Source of the DNA: Spirochaetota bacterium
GTDB lineage: Bacteria; Spirochaetota; UBA4802; UBA5368
DNA length: 64,000 nt
Direction of reading: 5' to 3'
Assembly (NCBI GenBank): GCA_004297825.1
Contig: SCSX01000018.1
Span: 30,229-94,228, forward strand
Under the pieces are notes generated by a model, which was not told the DNA's origin, did no database searches, and saw only the letters and a list, made by a program, of their open reading frames with translations. Shown here in pieces: positions 1 to 7,532 of this stretch. The stretch's first letter is position 1. Every line of letters begins with the position of its first letter. Both the position numbers and the translations under genes were made by a program.

Positions 1-1
1 T

Positions 2-229
2 TCAGAGGGTACCTCGTTCGGGAAGAACGTGAAGTATTCCAAGAAGGGGACCGTGTATCGTCTCGAAACCAAGGTCGACGGATGGAACCTGAGGTTCAAG
101 AAGATCGTGGACGATATCGAGGCAGAAAAGGCCGAAAAAGACAAAGAGAAGGAAAAAGAGAAAAAGGCCGGTAAAGAGGCCGCGAAGGCGCCCGTTGACA
201 GTGGAAAACAACCAGATAAGAATCAATAA
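2..229 (+). CDS. C-terminal fragment of an unrecognised protein
   Basis: Open frame entering from the left edge and ending at a TAA at 227-229; the true start lies outside the window. About 75 residues are visible. The last 40 are a highly charged Lys/Glu/Ala tail (runs such as EAEKAEKDKEKEKEK), probably disordered or helical. The part before it (RLETKVDGWNLRFKKIVDD) matches no family I know. The frame overlaps the start of the following pseudouridine synthase by about 35 bases, so the two are likely co-transcribed. In many bacteria scpB precedes this enzyme, but this tail does not look like ScpB. Function unknown. Confidence 0.6.
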   Translation, partial: SEGTSFGKNVKYSKKGTVYRLETKVDGWNLRFKKIVDDIEAEKAEKDKEKEKEKKAGKEAAKAPVDSGKQPDKNQ

Positions 230-953
230 ATACCTCGCGGCCTGCGGTCTCGGCTCGCGCCGCAAGGTCGAAAATCTTGTTCTTGAGGGCAAGGTTCGCG
301 TGAACGACACCGTCATCACGGACCTCTCTCACAGGGTGGACCCGGACGTCGACAAGGTGACCATCAACCGAACCCGGGTGACCATGATTGGCACATTCTA
401 TTACCTCGTGCTCAACAAGCCCAAGGGATATCTCACCACCGCCGAAGACGTCGAAGGGCGGGCCATCGTGTTCAACCTCATCCCAGACCGATTCAGGCAT
501 GCCGGGGTTTTCCCGGTGGGCAGGCTCGATAAGGACACGGAGGGCCTGCTCCTCCTCACCAACGACGGCGATGTCGCCTACACCCTCACCCACCCCAAGT
601 TCGGCGTAGAGAAAGAATACATCGTCAATCTTGACAGGCCCCTCGATTCCCGGGACCGGGAACGCCTTGAAAAAGGCATCTTCCTGTACGGGAAGAGGAC
701 CAACAGGGCGAGCATATCCCCCGTCGGGCCGGTGGGCGACGCGGTCAGGATCACCATCAATGAAGGCAAAAAGCGCCAGATTCGCATCATGTTCACCTCG
801 TTCGGATACAAGGTCAAAAAGCTCGCACGGGTCCGATTCGGCCCCATCAGCCTTGGAAGGCTCCACTCAGGGGAGTACCGGCTTCTCAAGCCCGGAGAAA
901 TACGTCTGCTCCGCCAGCTCCTCGCTCCCCGTCCGAAAACCGATTTTTCCTAA
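195..953 (+). CDS. rluB: rRNA pseudouridine synthase, RsuA/RluB family
   Basis: Isomerises a specific uridine in rRNA (RluB acts on 23S U2605, RsuA on 16S U516). An N-terminal S4 RNA-binding domain (RINKYLAACGLGSRRKVE, residues 8-25) precedes the catalytic domain, which holds GRLDKDTEGLLLLTNDGD with the catalytic Asp near residue 114. A later conserved GKKRQIRIMF follows. The length of 252 residues is normal. The start given is TTG at 195; GTG at 201 is equally plausible, and both lie inside the preceding frame, suggesting translational coupling. RluB rather than RsuA is favoured by the short linker, but the target rRNA cannot be settled from sequence alone. Confidence 0.9.
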   Translation: MTVENNQIRINKYLAACGLGSRRKVENLVLEGKVRVNDTVITDLSHRVDPDVDKVTINRTRVTMIGTFYYLVLNKPKGYLTTAEDVEGRAIVFNLIPDRFRHAGVFPVGRLDKDTEGLLLLTNDGDVAYTLTHPKFGVEKEYIVNLDRPLDSRDRERLEKGIFLYGKRTNRASISPVGPVGDAVRITINEGKKRQIRIMFTSFGYKVKKLARVRFGPISLGRLHSGEYRLLKPGEIRLLRQLLAPRPKTDFS

Positions 954-1073
954 TCGTATCCCCCCGCACGGTCGAAAATAAAACATAGTTATGCTGCGGG
1001 GCGGCGTTCGCCCCGGCAGCCGGAGAGCGTCAGGCGCGCGCGCCTGTATATTCACAGGGGAACTGACAAACCT

Positions 1074-1667
1074 ATGCAAAACATGGATTTCCACACCAGG
1101 CGTCCCGCAAAGAATTTTCCCATGCAACTCGATATACAGGACCCCGAGTATTTCACGCGCCTCTCCAATACCCATCACCGGGAGCAGGATTGCAACCGCA
1201 AGCGCGCCAGCCGGATGATGTCGTTCATCATCGCGCTGTGCATCATCTCCTTTACCGCGGGGCTGATCATCGGCATCAAGTTCACCTCGGGCTCCAGGAA
1301 CGAGATAGTAGACGAGCACACGAAAAAAATGATGACCGATATCGGAAGCAGGATGTCGTCTTTTATCAGCGAGGACGCCTCGGCCGAAACCAGCCAGGAG
1401 CATTCCAAGGGGAAAAATGTATTCCCGCGGGACGAGTATCCCTACGCCGTGCGCCTGGGAGGCGATCTCGACAAATCGAAATCGCAGGAGATCGCCACAT
1501 TCCTGAGCGGCAAGGGCCATACCGTGATCCTGGCAAAGAACAACCAGAGCTATCGCCTCTACATTGGCCCCTTCAAGGAAAAAAAAGAAGCTGAAATATC
1601 CTTGAAAAAAATAAGCGCATATCCGAATAAGGACTGGTTCGATAACGCCACAATAGTCAAGCGATGA
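1074..1667 (+). CDS. Membrane-anchored SPOR-domain protein
   Basis: 197 residues. A hydrophilic N-terminus (1-45) is followed by one transmembrane helix (about 48-68, FIIALCIISFTAGLIIGIKF), a linker of about 60 residues, then a C-terminal SPOR-like domain (about 120-197). That domain carries the pattern YAVRLGGDLDKSKSQEIATF, then YRLYIGPFKEKKEAE. SPOR domains bind peptidoglycan stripped of stem peptides at septa, so a role in cell division or envelope remodelling is likely. The orientation would be cytoplasmic N-terminus and periplasmic SPOR domain. It is followed after one base by the GNAT gene, so the two are probably co-transcribed. The start could also be the ATG at 1086. Confidence 0.75.
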   Translation: MQNMDFHTRRPAKNFPMQLDIQDPEYFTRLSNTHHREQDCNRKRASRMMSFIIALCIISFTAGLIIGIKFTSGSRNEIVDEHTKKMMTDIGSRMSSFISEDASAETSQEHSKGKNVFPRDEYPYAVRLGGDLDKSKSQEIATFLSGKGHTVILAKNNQSYRLYIGPFKEKKEAEISLKKISAYPNKDWFDNATIVKR

Positions 1668-1668
1668 T

Positions 1669-2151
1669 ATGCCCGTAACCGTACGTCCCGCCAGCCCTTC
1701 CGATATCAACGATATCCTGGTACTGTTGCGTCCCTATGCAAAGGAAGGACTCATACTGAAGCGAACCCGTGAGGAAATTGCACGCGAAATCAGGACTTTC
1801 CTTGTCGCTGAAAGCGGGGGCGCAATCGCGGGAACGATTTCCTACCACAATTACGGCCCCCGGCTCAAGGAAATCCGCTCGCTGGCCGTACGGAAGGAGC
1901 TCTCAGGCGGCGGCATCGGATCAAGCCTCGTGCGCCACCTCAACGAGCGCCTGGAGGCGGGCGGCGTTCATATAAAAGTATTCGTGCTGACCTACTCACC
2001 CGATTTTTTCCGTAAGCTTGGATTTGTCGAGGTGCCCAAGGAATCCCTTCCCGAAAAAATCTGGAAAGACTGCGACCATTGCTCTCACCGCGAGGAGTGC
2101 GGGGAAACAGCCCTGGAATATCACCATGTACAGGAAGTCGGAGCCCAATGA
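1669..2151 (+). CDS. GNAT N-acetyltransferase, short N-acetylglutamate synthase-like
   Basis: 160-residue GNAT fold with the acetyl-CoA loop in EIRSLAVRKELSGGGIGSSL (about residues 64-83) and the following VFVLTYSPDFFRKLGF. The C-terminal extension has IWKDCDHCSHREEC (Cys pairs), the signature of stand-alone ArgA-type amino-acid N-acetyltransferases that make N-acetylglutamate for arginine synthesis. This is a family-level inference; no other arg gene is in the window. The stop codon overlaps the start of the PilZ gene (ATGA at 2148-2151). Confidence 0.75.
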   Translation: MPVTVRPASPSDINDILVLLRPYAKEGLILKRTREEIAREIRTFLVAESGGAIAGTISYHNYGPRLKEIRSLAVRKELSGGGIGSSLVRHLNERLEAGGVHIKVFVLTYSPDFFRKLGFVEVPKESLPEKIWKDCDHCSHREECGETALEYHHVQEVGAQ

Positions 2152-2564
2152 GAAAGTCGATAGACAAGAGAAATACGGGAAGGATCAGGATTCCCAACAG
2201 TTTCATTGAATACAAGGTCAAAGGCAGCGAAACGCCCTTCAAGGTGGAAATAGTCAACATCTCCTCGGGGGGATTATGCTTTCTCAGGAACTCGATTCTC
2301 ACAAAAAACGATGTCCTGCTGATCAAGTTTCCGTTTAAAAACGCGAAAGTAATTCTCGAGGCGCAGGTACTTCGCCTGGACGGCCGCGAGGTAGGCGTGA
2401 AATTCCTGAATTCAGAGGAAGAGATCGGGCGATTCGTGGAAGCGTTCAATTACGAATATCCTTCACTTTCCAGGGAAGCGAAAGGAAAGGGCCAGCCCTT
2501 GTTGTTCACGAAGCCGTCACGCGATGATGACGATGACCCCGATAGCGCACTCGATATTGATTAA
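2148..2564 (+). CDS. PilZ-domain protein (probable c-di-GMP receptor)
   Basis: 138 residues from the ATG at 2148, which overlaps the upstream TGA as ATGA, so this start is preferred over an in-frame ATG further upstream. Residues 5-105 form a PilZ domain: the RxxxR motif appears as RNTGR near residue 8, and the second ligand motif as NISSGGLCF (family form D/NxSxxG). The C-terminus is an acidic tail (RDDDDDPDSALDID). PilZ proteins bind cyclic di-GMP and control motility or envelope functions. Its stop codon overlaps the stop of the convergent minus-strand gene by three bases. Confidence 0.85.
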   Translation: MRKSIDKRNTGRIRIPNSFIEYKVKGSETPFKVEIVNISSGGLCFLRNSILTKNDVLLIKFPFKNAKVILEAQVLRLDGREVGVKFLNSEEEIGRFVEAFNYEYPSLSREAKGKGQPLLFTKPSRDDDDDPDSALDID

Positions 2565-3475
2565 TCCGCGCCGTTAACCGTAGAAAATCCTTTCAGGATT
2601 TCCCGGAACTTTGCAGTTTGTGCCTGGAATTTTTGCGCCGGTGAAATGATGCGCAGGCAGATTACCTTCCTGCCCGCGAGGTATATGGCCTCGAAACCCC
2701 CGTAGGGAGCCTTCGCATCGGAAAACTCGTACTCAATGGCCTGCTCATCGAAACGATGCCTGGTCCGGATGAACGTATCGGCACCCAGGGTTTTACGCCA
2801 ATGGTCCTCCGCCCTGGCCACGGAGACGGCCCGTTCAGGGAATTTCTCCACATCAAGCGCGACGAGCGCATCGCTCGCACTCTCCTCTGCGGCTGCCGGG
2901 GAACCGGTTTCAAGGATCACGCTGAATGAAAGCCCGTGATAGCCAGATTGGCCCGTTTTCCGCTCGCTCGATTTAAGGATGGCCACCCTGCCTCGGATAT
3001 CAAACCTGTATCCGTACTTATCATTGATAACGGATTCGATCCCGTCCGCCTTAATGTGAAACAGGGATGCCTGCGCGTTAAGGGAATCGAACCGATCGCC
3101 TTCGCTTTTTACAAACGCGTTTACGAGTGCCGACGCGCCCTCGCGGGCCTTCCGCACGCGCTCATCCTTCTCGGGAAGCGCGAGTATGGATTTTAGAACC
3201 GTCAGGCCCTCCCTCTTGTAGTGGTTCCTGATGAGTTCGGCGCCCTGGTGGAGGTAAAAACTCGCGTTATCGGCCGATACCCTGATAAATCCGGGCCGGG
3301 GATCGCCATCGCAATATATCCTGCCATTACGATCCATGAACATCGTATTGCCGTCGCGGTCACGAACGGTCACCCAATCCGGCATCTGGGAGGAAATGGG
3401 AGCGCTCCAGAACATGAACAGGATGGCGACCAGGATTGGCCCGACCGGAGCGGTAATAGCGCTGGGATTTCGCAT
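2561..3475 (-). CDS. Secreted hypothetical protein
   Basis: 304 residues with a cleavable-looking signal peptide (residues 1-30, hydrophobic GPILVAILFMFWSAPISSQ). The start ATG is preceded by a good ribosome-binding site (GGGAGGGA about 9 bases upstream). The mature part begins with two short repeats of the form V/MxDRxG (TVRDRDGNTMFMDRNGRIY), then a helical region around residues 75-125 and a mixed alpha/beta C-terminus. No family recognised; likely periplasmic or outer-membrane associated. It is divergent from the Fis-type gene and convergent with the PilZ gene. Confidence 0.7.
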   Translation of the reverse strand: MRNPSAITAPVGPILVAILFMFWSAPISSQMPDWVTVRDRDGNTMFMDRNGRIYCDGDPRPGFIRVSADNASFYLHQGAELIRNHYKREGLTVLKSILALPEKDERVRKAREGASALVNAFVKSEGDRFDSLNAQASLFHIKADGIESVINDKYGYRFDIRGRVAILKSSERKTGQSGYHGLSFSVILETGSPAAAEESASDALVALDVEKFPERAVSVARAEDHWRKTLGADTFIRTRHRFDEQAIEYEFSDAKAPYGGFEAIYLAGRKVICLRIISPAQKFQAQTAKFREILKGFSTVNGAD

Positions 3476-3616
3476 GTTTTTATGTCCCTCCCGTACAGGG
3501 ACGACAGGGCGCCCCTCGAGGGAATTTTACTGTGACCATGATTTTTGAATATTACAAATTAAACAGTAAAAAATTTTGGTAGTGATGAATAAAAAAATTT
3601 TTTCTCGCCAAATTTA

Positions 3617-3625
3617 TGCTATAAT
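3617..3625 (+). promoter_or_regulatory. Extended -10 promoter of the Fis-like HTH gene
   Basis: TGCTATAAT at 3617-3625 is a perfect extended -10 element (TGn followed by consensus TATAAT) in an AT-rich stretch 33 bases upstream of the start codon at 3659. No good -35 hexamer lies at 16-18 bases, as expected for extended -10 promoters. The predicted transcription start is near 3632. Confidence 0.7.
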
Positions 3626-3658
3626 TTAAACTATATTCCAGTACCGAGAGGCGTAGCC

Positions 3659-3883
3659 ATGAAAAAGCAAAAAGAAAGCTCTGCACCCGTCGTCAAGAAA
3701 AGAAAAGGAGCGGAATTGACCAACGGTTATGAAACCCTGCAGCAGGTGCTGGATAAGGTCGAATGCGCACACATCGCGAAAACCCTGGAATTCACGGATT
3801 GGAACCTGCAAAAATCGAGCAGGCTCCTGGATATTGCCAGGAACACCCTCAAGACAAAGATTAAAAAGTACCGTCTGGATTGA
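3659..3883 (+). CDS. Stand-alone Fis-type HTH protein
   Basis: 74 residues: a Lys-rich N-terminal 20 residues, then an HTH_8/Fis-like DNA-binding domain. The pattern VECAHIAKTLEFTDWNLQKS, then LLDIARNTLKTKIKKYRLD, is the C-terminal HTH normally fused to NtrC-type AAA+ activators. Here it stands alone without receiver or AAA+ domain. It may act as a small nucleoid-like or local regulator. A strong extended -10 promoter precedes it. It converges with the tail-anchored protein gene (3904-4941), leaving about 20 bases between stops. Its targets are unknown. Confidence 0.8.
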   Translation: MKKQKESSAPVVKKRKGAELTNGYETLQQVLDKVECAHIAKTLEFTDWNLQKSSRLLDIARNTLKTKIKKYRLD

Positions 3884-3903
3884 ATCCCCCTCTGCCCGGG
3901 TTT

Positions 3904-4941
3904 TCAGAATATCGCCAATAACAGCAGGACCGTAAATAGTATCAGGCCGGCCAGCAACGCGACGTAAAGGGAAAGCTTGTTGGAAGAATCATCGGCTTCT
4001 TCTTCGGCGCGCAGGGTGTCTACCTCGATCCGGACATTTTCTTCTTCAATGATCTTGGCGAGGACATTCTTCGCGATATAGGCATACAAAATCGTTCCGG
4101 CGTTTTCATCGGGAATTTTAGCCTTGAGTCTTCCTTTTATCGGAAGGATATCGCCTTCCTCCGTTACCGCTTTGAGAACCTCCGCCACGCGCATCGAAAT
4201 TTCATCCTTGTTCAGGAGCTGGACCTTGAACGTTTCCCCGGGCTTCAGGGATTGAATGCTCTTACCCCTGGCAGGAGAAATTATAACCTTTCCCTCGACG
4301 ATATAATCGGCCTGGGATTCGATCTCGTGGAATTTGCCTTTCGCGGTCTCCGCTCCGGGCGATATTTGTTCCGGAGAAATCCCGTCCGTCTGTTCCAACG
4401 GAATTCCCTCCAGTTCTATTGCAAGCGAACTGGTTTTTTCGAGTTCGACCTGGCATTCCACGTCGCCTGTCCCGAAAAACTTGACGAGTATTTCCGTAAT
4501 CGCGGAGGTAACGCCCTCCAGGTCTCCCGATTCGATGCCCGGGTAAAGATTATAGCCGTCCATGGAGTTCATCAGGTGGTTTGATAACTCGTATGATCCC
4601 GCGGCGCCATCCCCTTCCCTTTTCGCTATCTCCGCAAATTCGGTATAGTAATGTTTCCAATGATCGAAAATACGGGCCTTCTCGATTCCCGTTCGGGACC
4701 CGACAACCAGATCATTGATATTCATCAGATATTTTCCCGGTATGTTTACAAATATGATGAAAATCCCGAATTTGTTCGCAGAAATCACCGAAAACTTCCC
4801 TTTCACTGCGACCGCGTCGTTATTTTGTCCCGCAACCATCTGACGGGCTTTCTCGATATCTCCGCCGGTATATTTCGCCGCAATATTGACCATGCGGGCC
4901 TGTTCGCTCAGTGAACCATACTGCGTTTTTTCCGGGGACAT
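3904..4941 (-). CDS. Tail-anchored hypothetical protein
   Basis: 345 residues, last gene of a four-gene minus-strand cassette. The protein is soluble apart from a C-terminal hydrophobic helix (about residues 322-344, LYVALLAGLILFTVLLLLAI) followed by a single Phe, the layout of a tail-anchored inner-membrane protein facing the cytoplasm. Residues 1-60 are amphipathic; a region near 215-305 (EGKVIISPARGKSIQSLKPG) looks like a beta-rich domain. AGGTG precedes the ATG at a sensible distance. No family recognised. Its position directly after the 172-residue gene (9-base gap) suggests it is the membrane component or effector of that cassette. Confidence 0.7.
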   Translation of the reverse strand: MSPEKTQYGSLSEQARMVNIAAKYTGGDIEKARQMVAGQNNDAVAVKGKFSVISANKFGIFIIFVNIPGKYLMNINDLVVGSRTGIEKARIFDHWKHYYTEFAEIAKREGDGAAGSYELSNHLMNSMDGYNLYPGIESGDLEGVTSAITEILVKFFGTGDVECQVELEKTSSLAIELEGIPLEQTDGISPEQISPGAETAKGKFHEIESQADYIVEGKVIISPARGKSIQSLKPGETFKVQLLNKDEISMRVAEVLKAVTEEGDILPIKGRLKAKIPDENAGTILYAYIAKNVLAKIIEEENVRIEVDTLRAEEEADDSSNKLSLYVALLAGLILFTVLLLLAIF

Positions 4942-4950
4942 CCAGGCACC

Positions 4951-5469
4951 TCATGAATTATCGACAAGACATTTTTCGAGTATCTCGTACTTCTTCTGCG
5001 GCGGCATGCTGATTATCTTTTTAATTCCCTGTACCACTTCGGGCAGGAATTTGAGCGAAGTTTCAAGCAGGAAAAATCCGTCCTTATCGAGGTTGTTGAC
5101 GAATGCCACTTTATTTGAGGGGAGTTTCATTCCCAGCATGGGACCCATGAAGCGCACGAGATGTTCCGGCAGCAGGAATTTCACCGAAAGTTTGCCTACC
5201 CCGATTGACAGCCTGCGCAGGGGCTTGAAATTTTTATACTTCTCATCCGACATGAGCGACCACCGCTTCGGGTTGTCGGTGATAATGAGCATCACCTGGT
5301 CGTCTTTTTCGGACATGTAGATATTAAGATACGTGTTGAAAGACTTATACGAGGAGAGGAGTCCGAAAAGGCTTTCATCTTCTGTCCGGGACAACTCCGC
5401 CCCTTTTTTATACGGGTTTTTCATGGCTGTTGGTGTACGCCTGTATCGGGTTCCCGACGGGTCAATCAT
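4951..5469 (-). CDS. Hypothetical protein of the STAS/ATPase cassette
   Basis: 172 residues. The start ATG overlaps the upstream stop as ATGA, so translation is likely coupled to the DUF4325 gene. The N-terminus is basic (GTRYRRTPTAMKNPYKKGAE). A middle region (about 45-80) reads like a small alpha/beta domain (QVMLIITDNPKRWSLMS), and residues 95-170 contain LSVKFLLPEHLVRFMGPMLG. No transmembrane segment and no catalytic motif is evident. I do not recognise the family; the context makes it a probable partner in the regulatory cassette. Confidence 0.65.
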   Translation of the reverse strand: MIDPSGTRYRRTPTAMKNPYKKGAELSRTEDESLFGLLSSYKSFNTYLNIYMSEKDDQVMLIITDNPKRWSLMSDEKYKNFKPLRRLSIGVGKLSVKFLLPEHLVRFMGPMLGMKLPSNKVAFVNNLDKDGFFLLETSLKFLPEVVQGIKKIISMPPQKKYEILEKCLVDNS

Positions 5470-6026
5470 AGCGCCGTATAGCGGAAATTGCCATCATCTT
5501 TTTCCCGCCGAATTACACGGAGAGAATAAAGCGAATCGGCGAGAGCGGATGCCTCTTCTTCCGATTTCCCCACATAACCGGCGATATCGCCGATTTTCGC
5601 CGTCCGGTTGACATGCAGGTAATCCACGATATCCCGCTCGACGGCGGCCAGGGCGCCCAAAAAGACCGAATTGTTCCCGGTCACCCTGTCCGTAATCACC
5701 ACCACGCGCTCGTTATTGAACCGGCGGTAGGATGAGAATACCGATTCACAGTTAACCTCGACGGCATCGGAGAAATTCTGGATCTTTATGAAATAGACAG
5801 GATCTGCGGTGCGCGCTTCCAGGATAAGCCTGAGCAGGAATTCATCGATGAACGATGAATCCACGACCTTGACACCGCCGAAGTCCAGGGCGACGACCTC
5901 CTCATTGTGCAGCACGGATAGCATCTTTCGGACTTTTTCATACATTTTTCGTCCCACCGGCCGGGTAATCAGGTCCGGAAGCGGGAGCTTCAGGTCCAGC
6001 GCTATTTTTTTCATGACACATTGCAT
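5466..6026 (-). CDS. DUF4325 (STAS-like) protein with C-terminal winged helix
   Basis: 186 residues. Residues 35-65 hold the DUF4325 signature VALDFGGVKVVDSSFIDEFL, a STAS-like segment with Ser-Ser where phosphorylatable serines sit in anti-sigma-factor antagonists. Residues 105-186 look like a winged-helix domain (DYLHVNRTAKIGDIAGYVG, then SLYSLRVIRREKDDG). GGAGG lies about 8 bases before the ATG. DUF4325 proteins are usually found beside HATPase-domain proteins, as here. It is probably a partner or target of the upstream ATPase in a partner-switching-like control circuit; that role is inferred. Confidence 0.75.
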   Translation of the reverse strand: MQCVMKKIALDLKLPLPDLITRPVGRKMYEKVRKMLSVLHNEEVVALDFGGVKVVDSSFIDEFLLRLILEARTADPVYFIKIQNFSDAVEVNCESVFSSYRRFNNERVVVITDRVTGNNSVFLGALAAVERDIVDYLHVNRTAKIGDIAGYVGKSEEEASALADSLYSLRVIRREKDDGNFRYTAL

Positions 6027-6044
6027 CCGTGCATTCCTCCTCTC

Positions 6045-6941
6045 CTACCCGAAAAGACTGATCGAAATCTGCGTACCCGGAAAATGCGTCAAATCGTTTC
6101 TCAGGAAAACCTGGGGGGGGCCGCTGCGCTTTTTATTGTACATGACCGCGACAGAACCGTGATCCGACCTCATGAATATGCCCCCCCTGAGCTTTTCAAC
6201 GATGTCGTTGACCTGGCACAGCCCGTAACCGAACTTGCGCTTGCTCGAAATCGGCGTGGTGAGCGCCATTTCTATCAGCCTCGCGTTCGACTCACCTGAA
6301 ATATCCGGCCGGGAGGCAAAACTGGCGGGGATTCCGATCCCCGAGTCCGAAATGACCAGCCGCAGCACGTGCTCTCCCCCCGCGGAATATGTCTGCAACG
6401 CGCAATATCCTGAATCAAGGCTGTGCTCGAAAATATTCTGGCATACCTCTGAAATCACCGTCACGAAATAATCAACGGTCGATTCTGACACCCAGTACTT
6501 GAGTATATGCTCTGCCCTTTTCCTGAAGAGGCCTATAACGGCGGAGATGGCGGCGATGCTTTCGCGCTCGCGGTGGGATATTTCCGTTATCTCCACGACG
6601 CGATTGCTGAACGCGCTTCTCTTGAGCTGCCGTCCCTCCTCAAGCCGTTGAGAAACATCGAAATATCCCCACTTGAAAAAATCCATCCTTGACAGGTACT
6701 GGTGGATTGCCAGCGGAATCGCCGTCAATGACAGCCGGTGTCCGGTATTCCGTAAATAGGTTCTTCCAAGAAGCAGCAGTCCCAGCATCGAATACGGCTC
6801 GATGAAATCTATGCGCGACAGATCAAGTACAGAAACACCCCTGGCATAGATCGGATCCTGCGCCTTGATTATTTCCTCGAACGCATACGCGTCCCTGCAC
6901 CGATTGGGGAGAACCAGGGCCTCATTCATTGCACCATACAC
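6045..6941 (-). CDS. STAS-like/HATPase_c fusion, anti-sigma-factor-kinase-like
   Basis: 298 residues, first gene of the cassette. Residues 30-105 form a STAS-like domain (VLDLSRIDFIEPYSMLGLLL). Residues 125-280 form a GHKL ATPase domain: N box ISEVCQNIFEHS (E165, N169), G1 box ISDSGIGIP (D199) and G2 box FGYGL (238-241). There is no histidine-kinase dimerisation domain, which points to RsbW/SpoIIAB-type serine kinases or regulatory ATPases. The start is a GTG at 6941; an ATG at 6929 is an alternative. Nineteen bases separate its stop from the DUF4325 start. Confidence 0.8.
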   Translation of the reverse strand: MYGAMNEALVLPNRCRDAYAFEEIIKAQDPIYARGVSVLDLSRIDFIEPYSMLGLLLLGRTYLRNTGHRLSLTAIPLAIHQYLSRMDFFKWGYFDVSQRLEEGRQLKRSAFSNRVVEITEISHRERESIAAISAVIGLFRKRAEHILKYWVSESTVDYFVTVISEVCQNIFEHSLDSGYCALQTYSAGGEHVLRLVISDSGIGIPASFASRPDISGESNARLIEMALTTPISSKRKFGYGLCQVNDIVEKLRGGIFMRSDHGSVAVMYNKKRSGPPQVFLRNDLTHFPGTQISISLFG

Positions 6942-7004
6942 ACGACTACCCGATGGTCAGATATTAAAAGAATTGCGTACTATTATTTTCGGCCTGCGAT
7001 GGAG

Positions 7005-7124
7005 AAAAAACCTTGAAAAAAAGCGCAAGGTTTCGACAACTGGTCCCAGTTGTCTTCCTTTTTTGCGAACCTCCAAATATTATTCTCTCGTTCAAGGGGG
7101 GGATTTTTAGTCCCCCCCTCTTTT
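7005..7124 (+). ncRNA. Candidate structured small RNA ending in an intrinsic terminator
   Basis: A stretch with three successive inverted repeats and no coding frame. AACCTTG (7009-7015) pairs with CAAGGTT (7026-7032); GACAACTGG (7035-7043) pairs with CCAGTTGTC (7046-7054); seven G (7096-7102) pair with seven C (7112-7118), followed by TCTTTTTT. The last is a good Rho-independent terminator on the plus strand, yet no plus-strand gene precedes it. No convincing promoter was found. The middle palindrome could instead be an operator for the minus-strand cassette starting at 6941. Confidence 0.35.
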
Positions 7125-7126
7125 TT
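7096..7126 (+). terminator. Orphan intrinsic terminator
   Basis: A 7-bp G:C stem with a 9-base AT-rich loop followed by TCTTTTTT, oriented on the plus strand. The flanking genes (6045-6941 and 7149-7292) are both on the minus strand, and in that direction the hairpin is not followed by a T tract. Confidence 0.6.
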
Positions 7127-7148
7127 ATTGGGGATAAACAGTCGGCAT

Positions 7149-7292
7149 TCAGTAAAAGCCCTGGTACTCGTTGCGGGAAATCCGATATTTCTTTCTGTAA
7201 TACTTTACTATCGTGGGCTTTATCATCAGGTAATTCGCGATTATTTTGTCGGGCCAGCCATATTCGAGAAGTTTGATGATAGATTTCCTCAT
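7149..7292 (-). CDS. Small HTH-like protein
   Basis: 47 residues from an ATG at 7292 preceded by AGGGAGGA with a 5-base spacer, an excellent ribosome-binding site that decides this start over a longer frame beginning at 7364. The sequence has a helix-turn-helix look (DKIIANYLMIKPTIVKYYRK), similar in rhythm to resolvase or transposase HTH segments, with a basic C-terminus. It could be a small regulator or the remnant of a mobile-element DNA-binding domain. A weak -35/-10 pair (TTGATA ... TAATAA on the minus strand around 7330-7360) lies upstream. Function unknown. Confidence 0.5.
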   Translation of the reverse strand: MRKSIIKLLEYGWPDKIIANYLMIKPTIVKYYRKKYRISRNEYQGFY

Positions 7293-7364
7293 ATTTCCTC
7301 CCTGAAATGTATTCGATTCCTCCGTCAGGATTATTAATTCACACCTGTCGTAATTATCAATCAT

Positions 7365-7532
7365 TTTTTATTAATTATTCGAAACTGACCATATAATTAT
7401 ATATGCATAAGTATTATTGTATAAAAAGCTGGATTTCAAGGCAGGGGGAATTTTATCCTTGTCAAAACCGCCCATCCTGTGTAGCCTTTCCCTACATCCA
7501 AGGCCCGGTCGGGCCGTGAATTCCAGGGGACT
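7365..7532. other. AT-rich intergenic region upstream of bactofilin
   Basis: The first half is strongly AT-rich and contains a TATAAT on the plus strand at 7392-7397 without a good -35 partner. A short GC hairpin (GGCCC, four-base loop, GGGCC) lies close to the bactofilin start. No gene is seen here. Confidence 0.4.

Noticed and set aside
7480..7520. GGCCC-GGTC-GGGCC hairpin before the bactofilin gene considered as a terminator
   Set aside because: No T tract follows, so it is not an intrinsic terminator.
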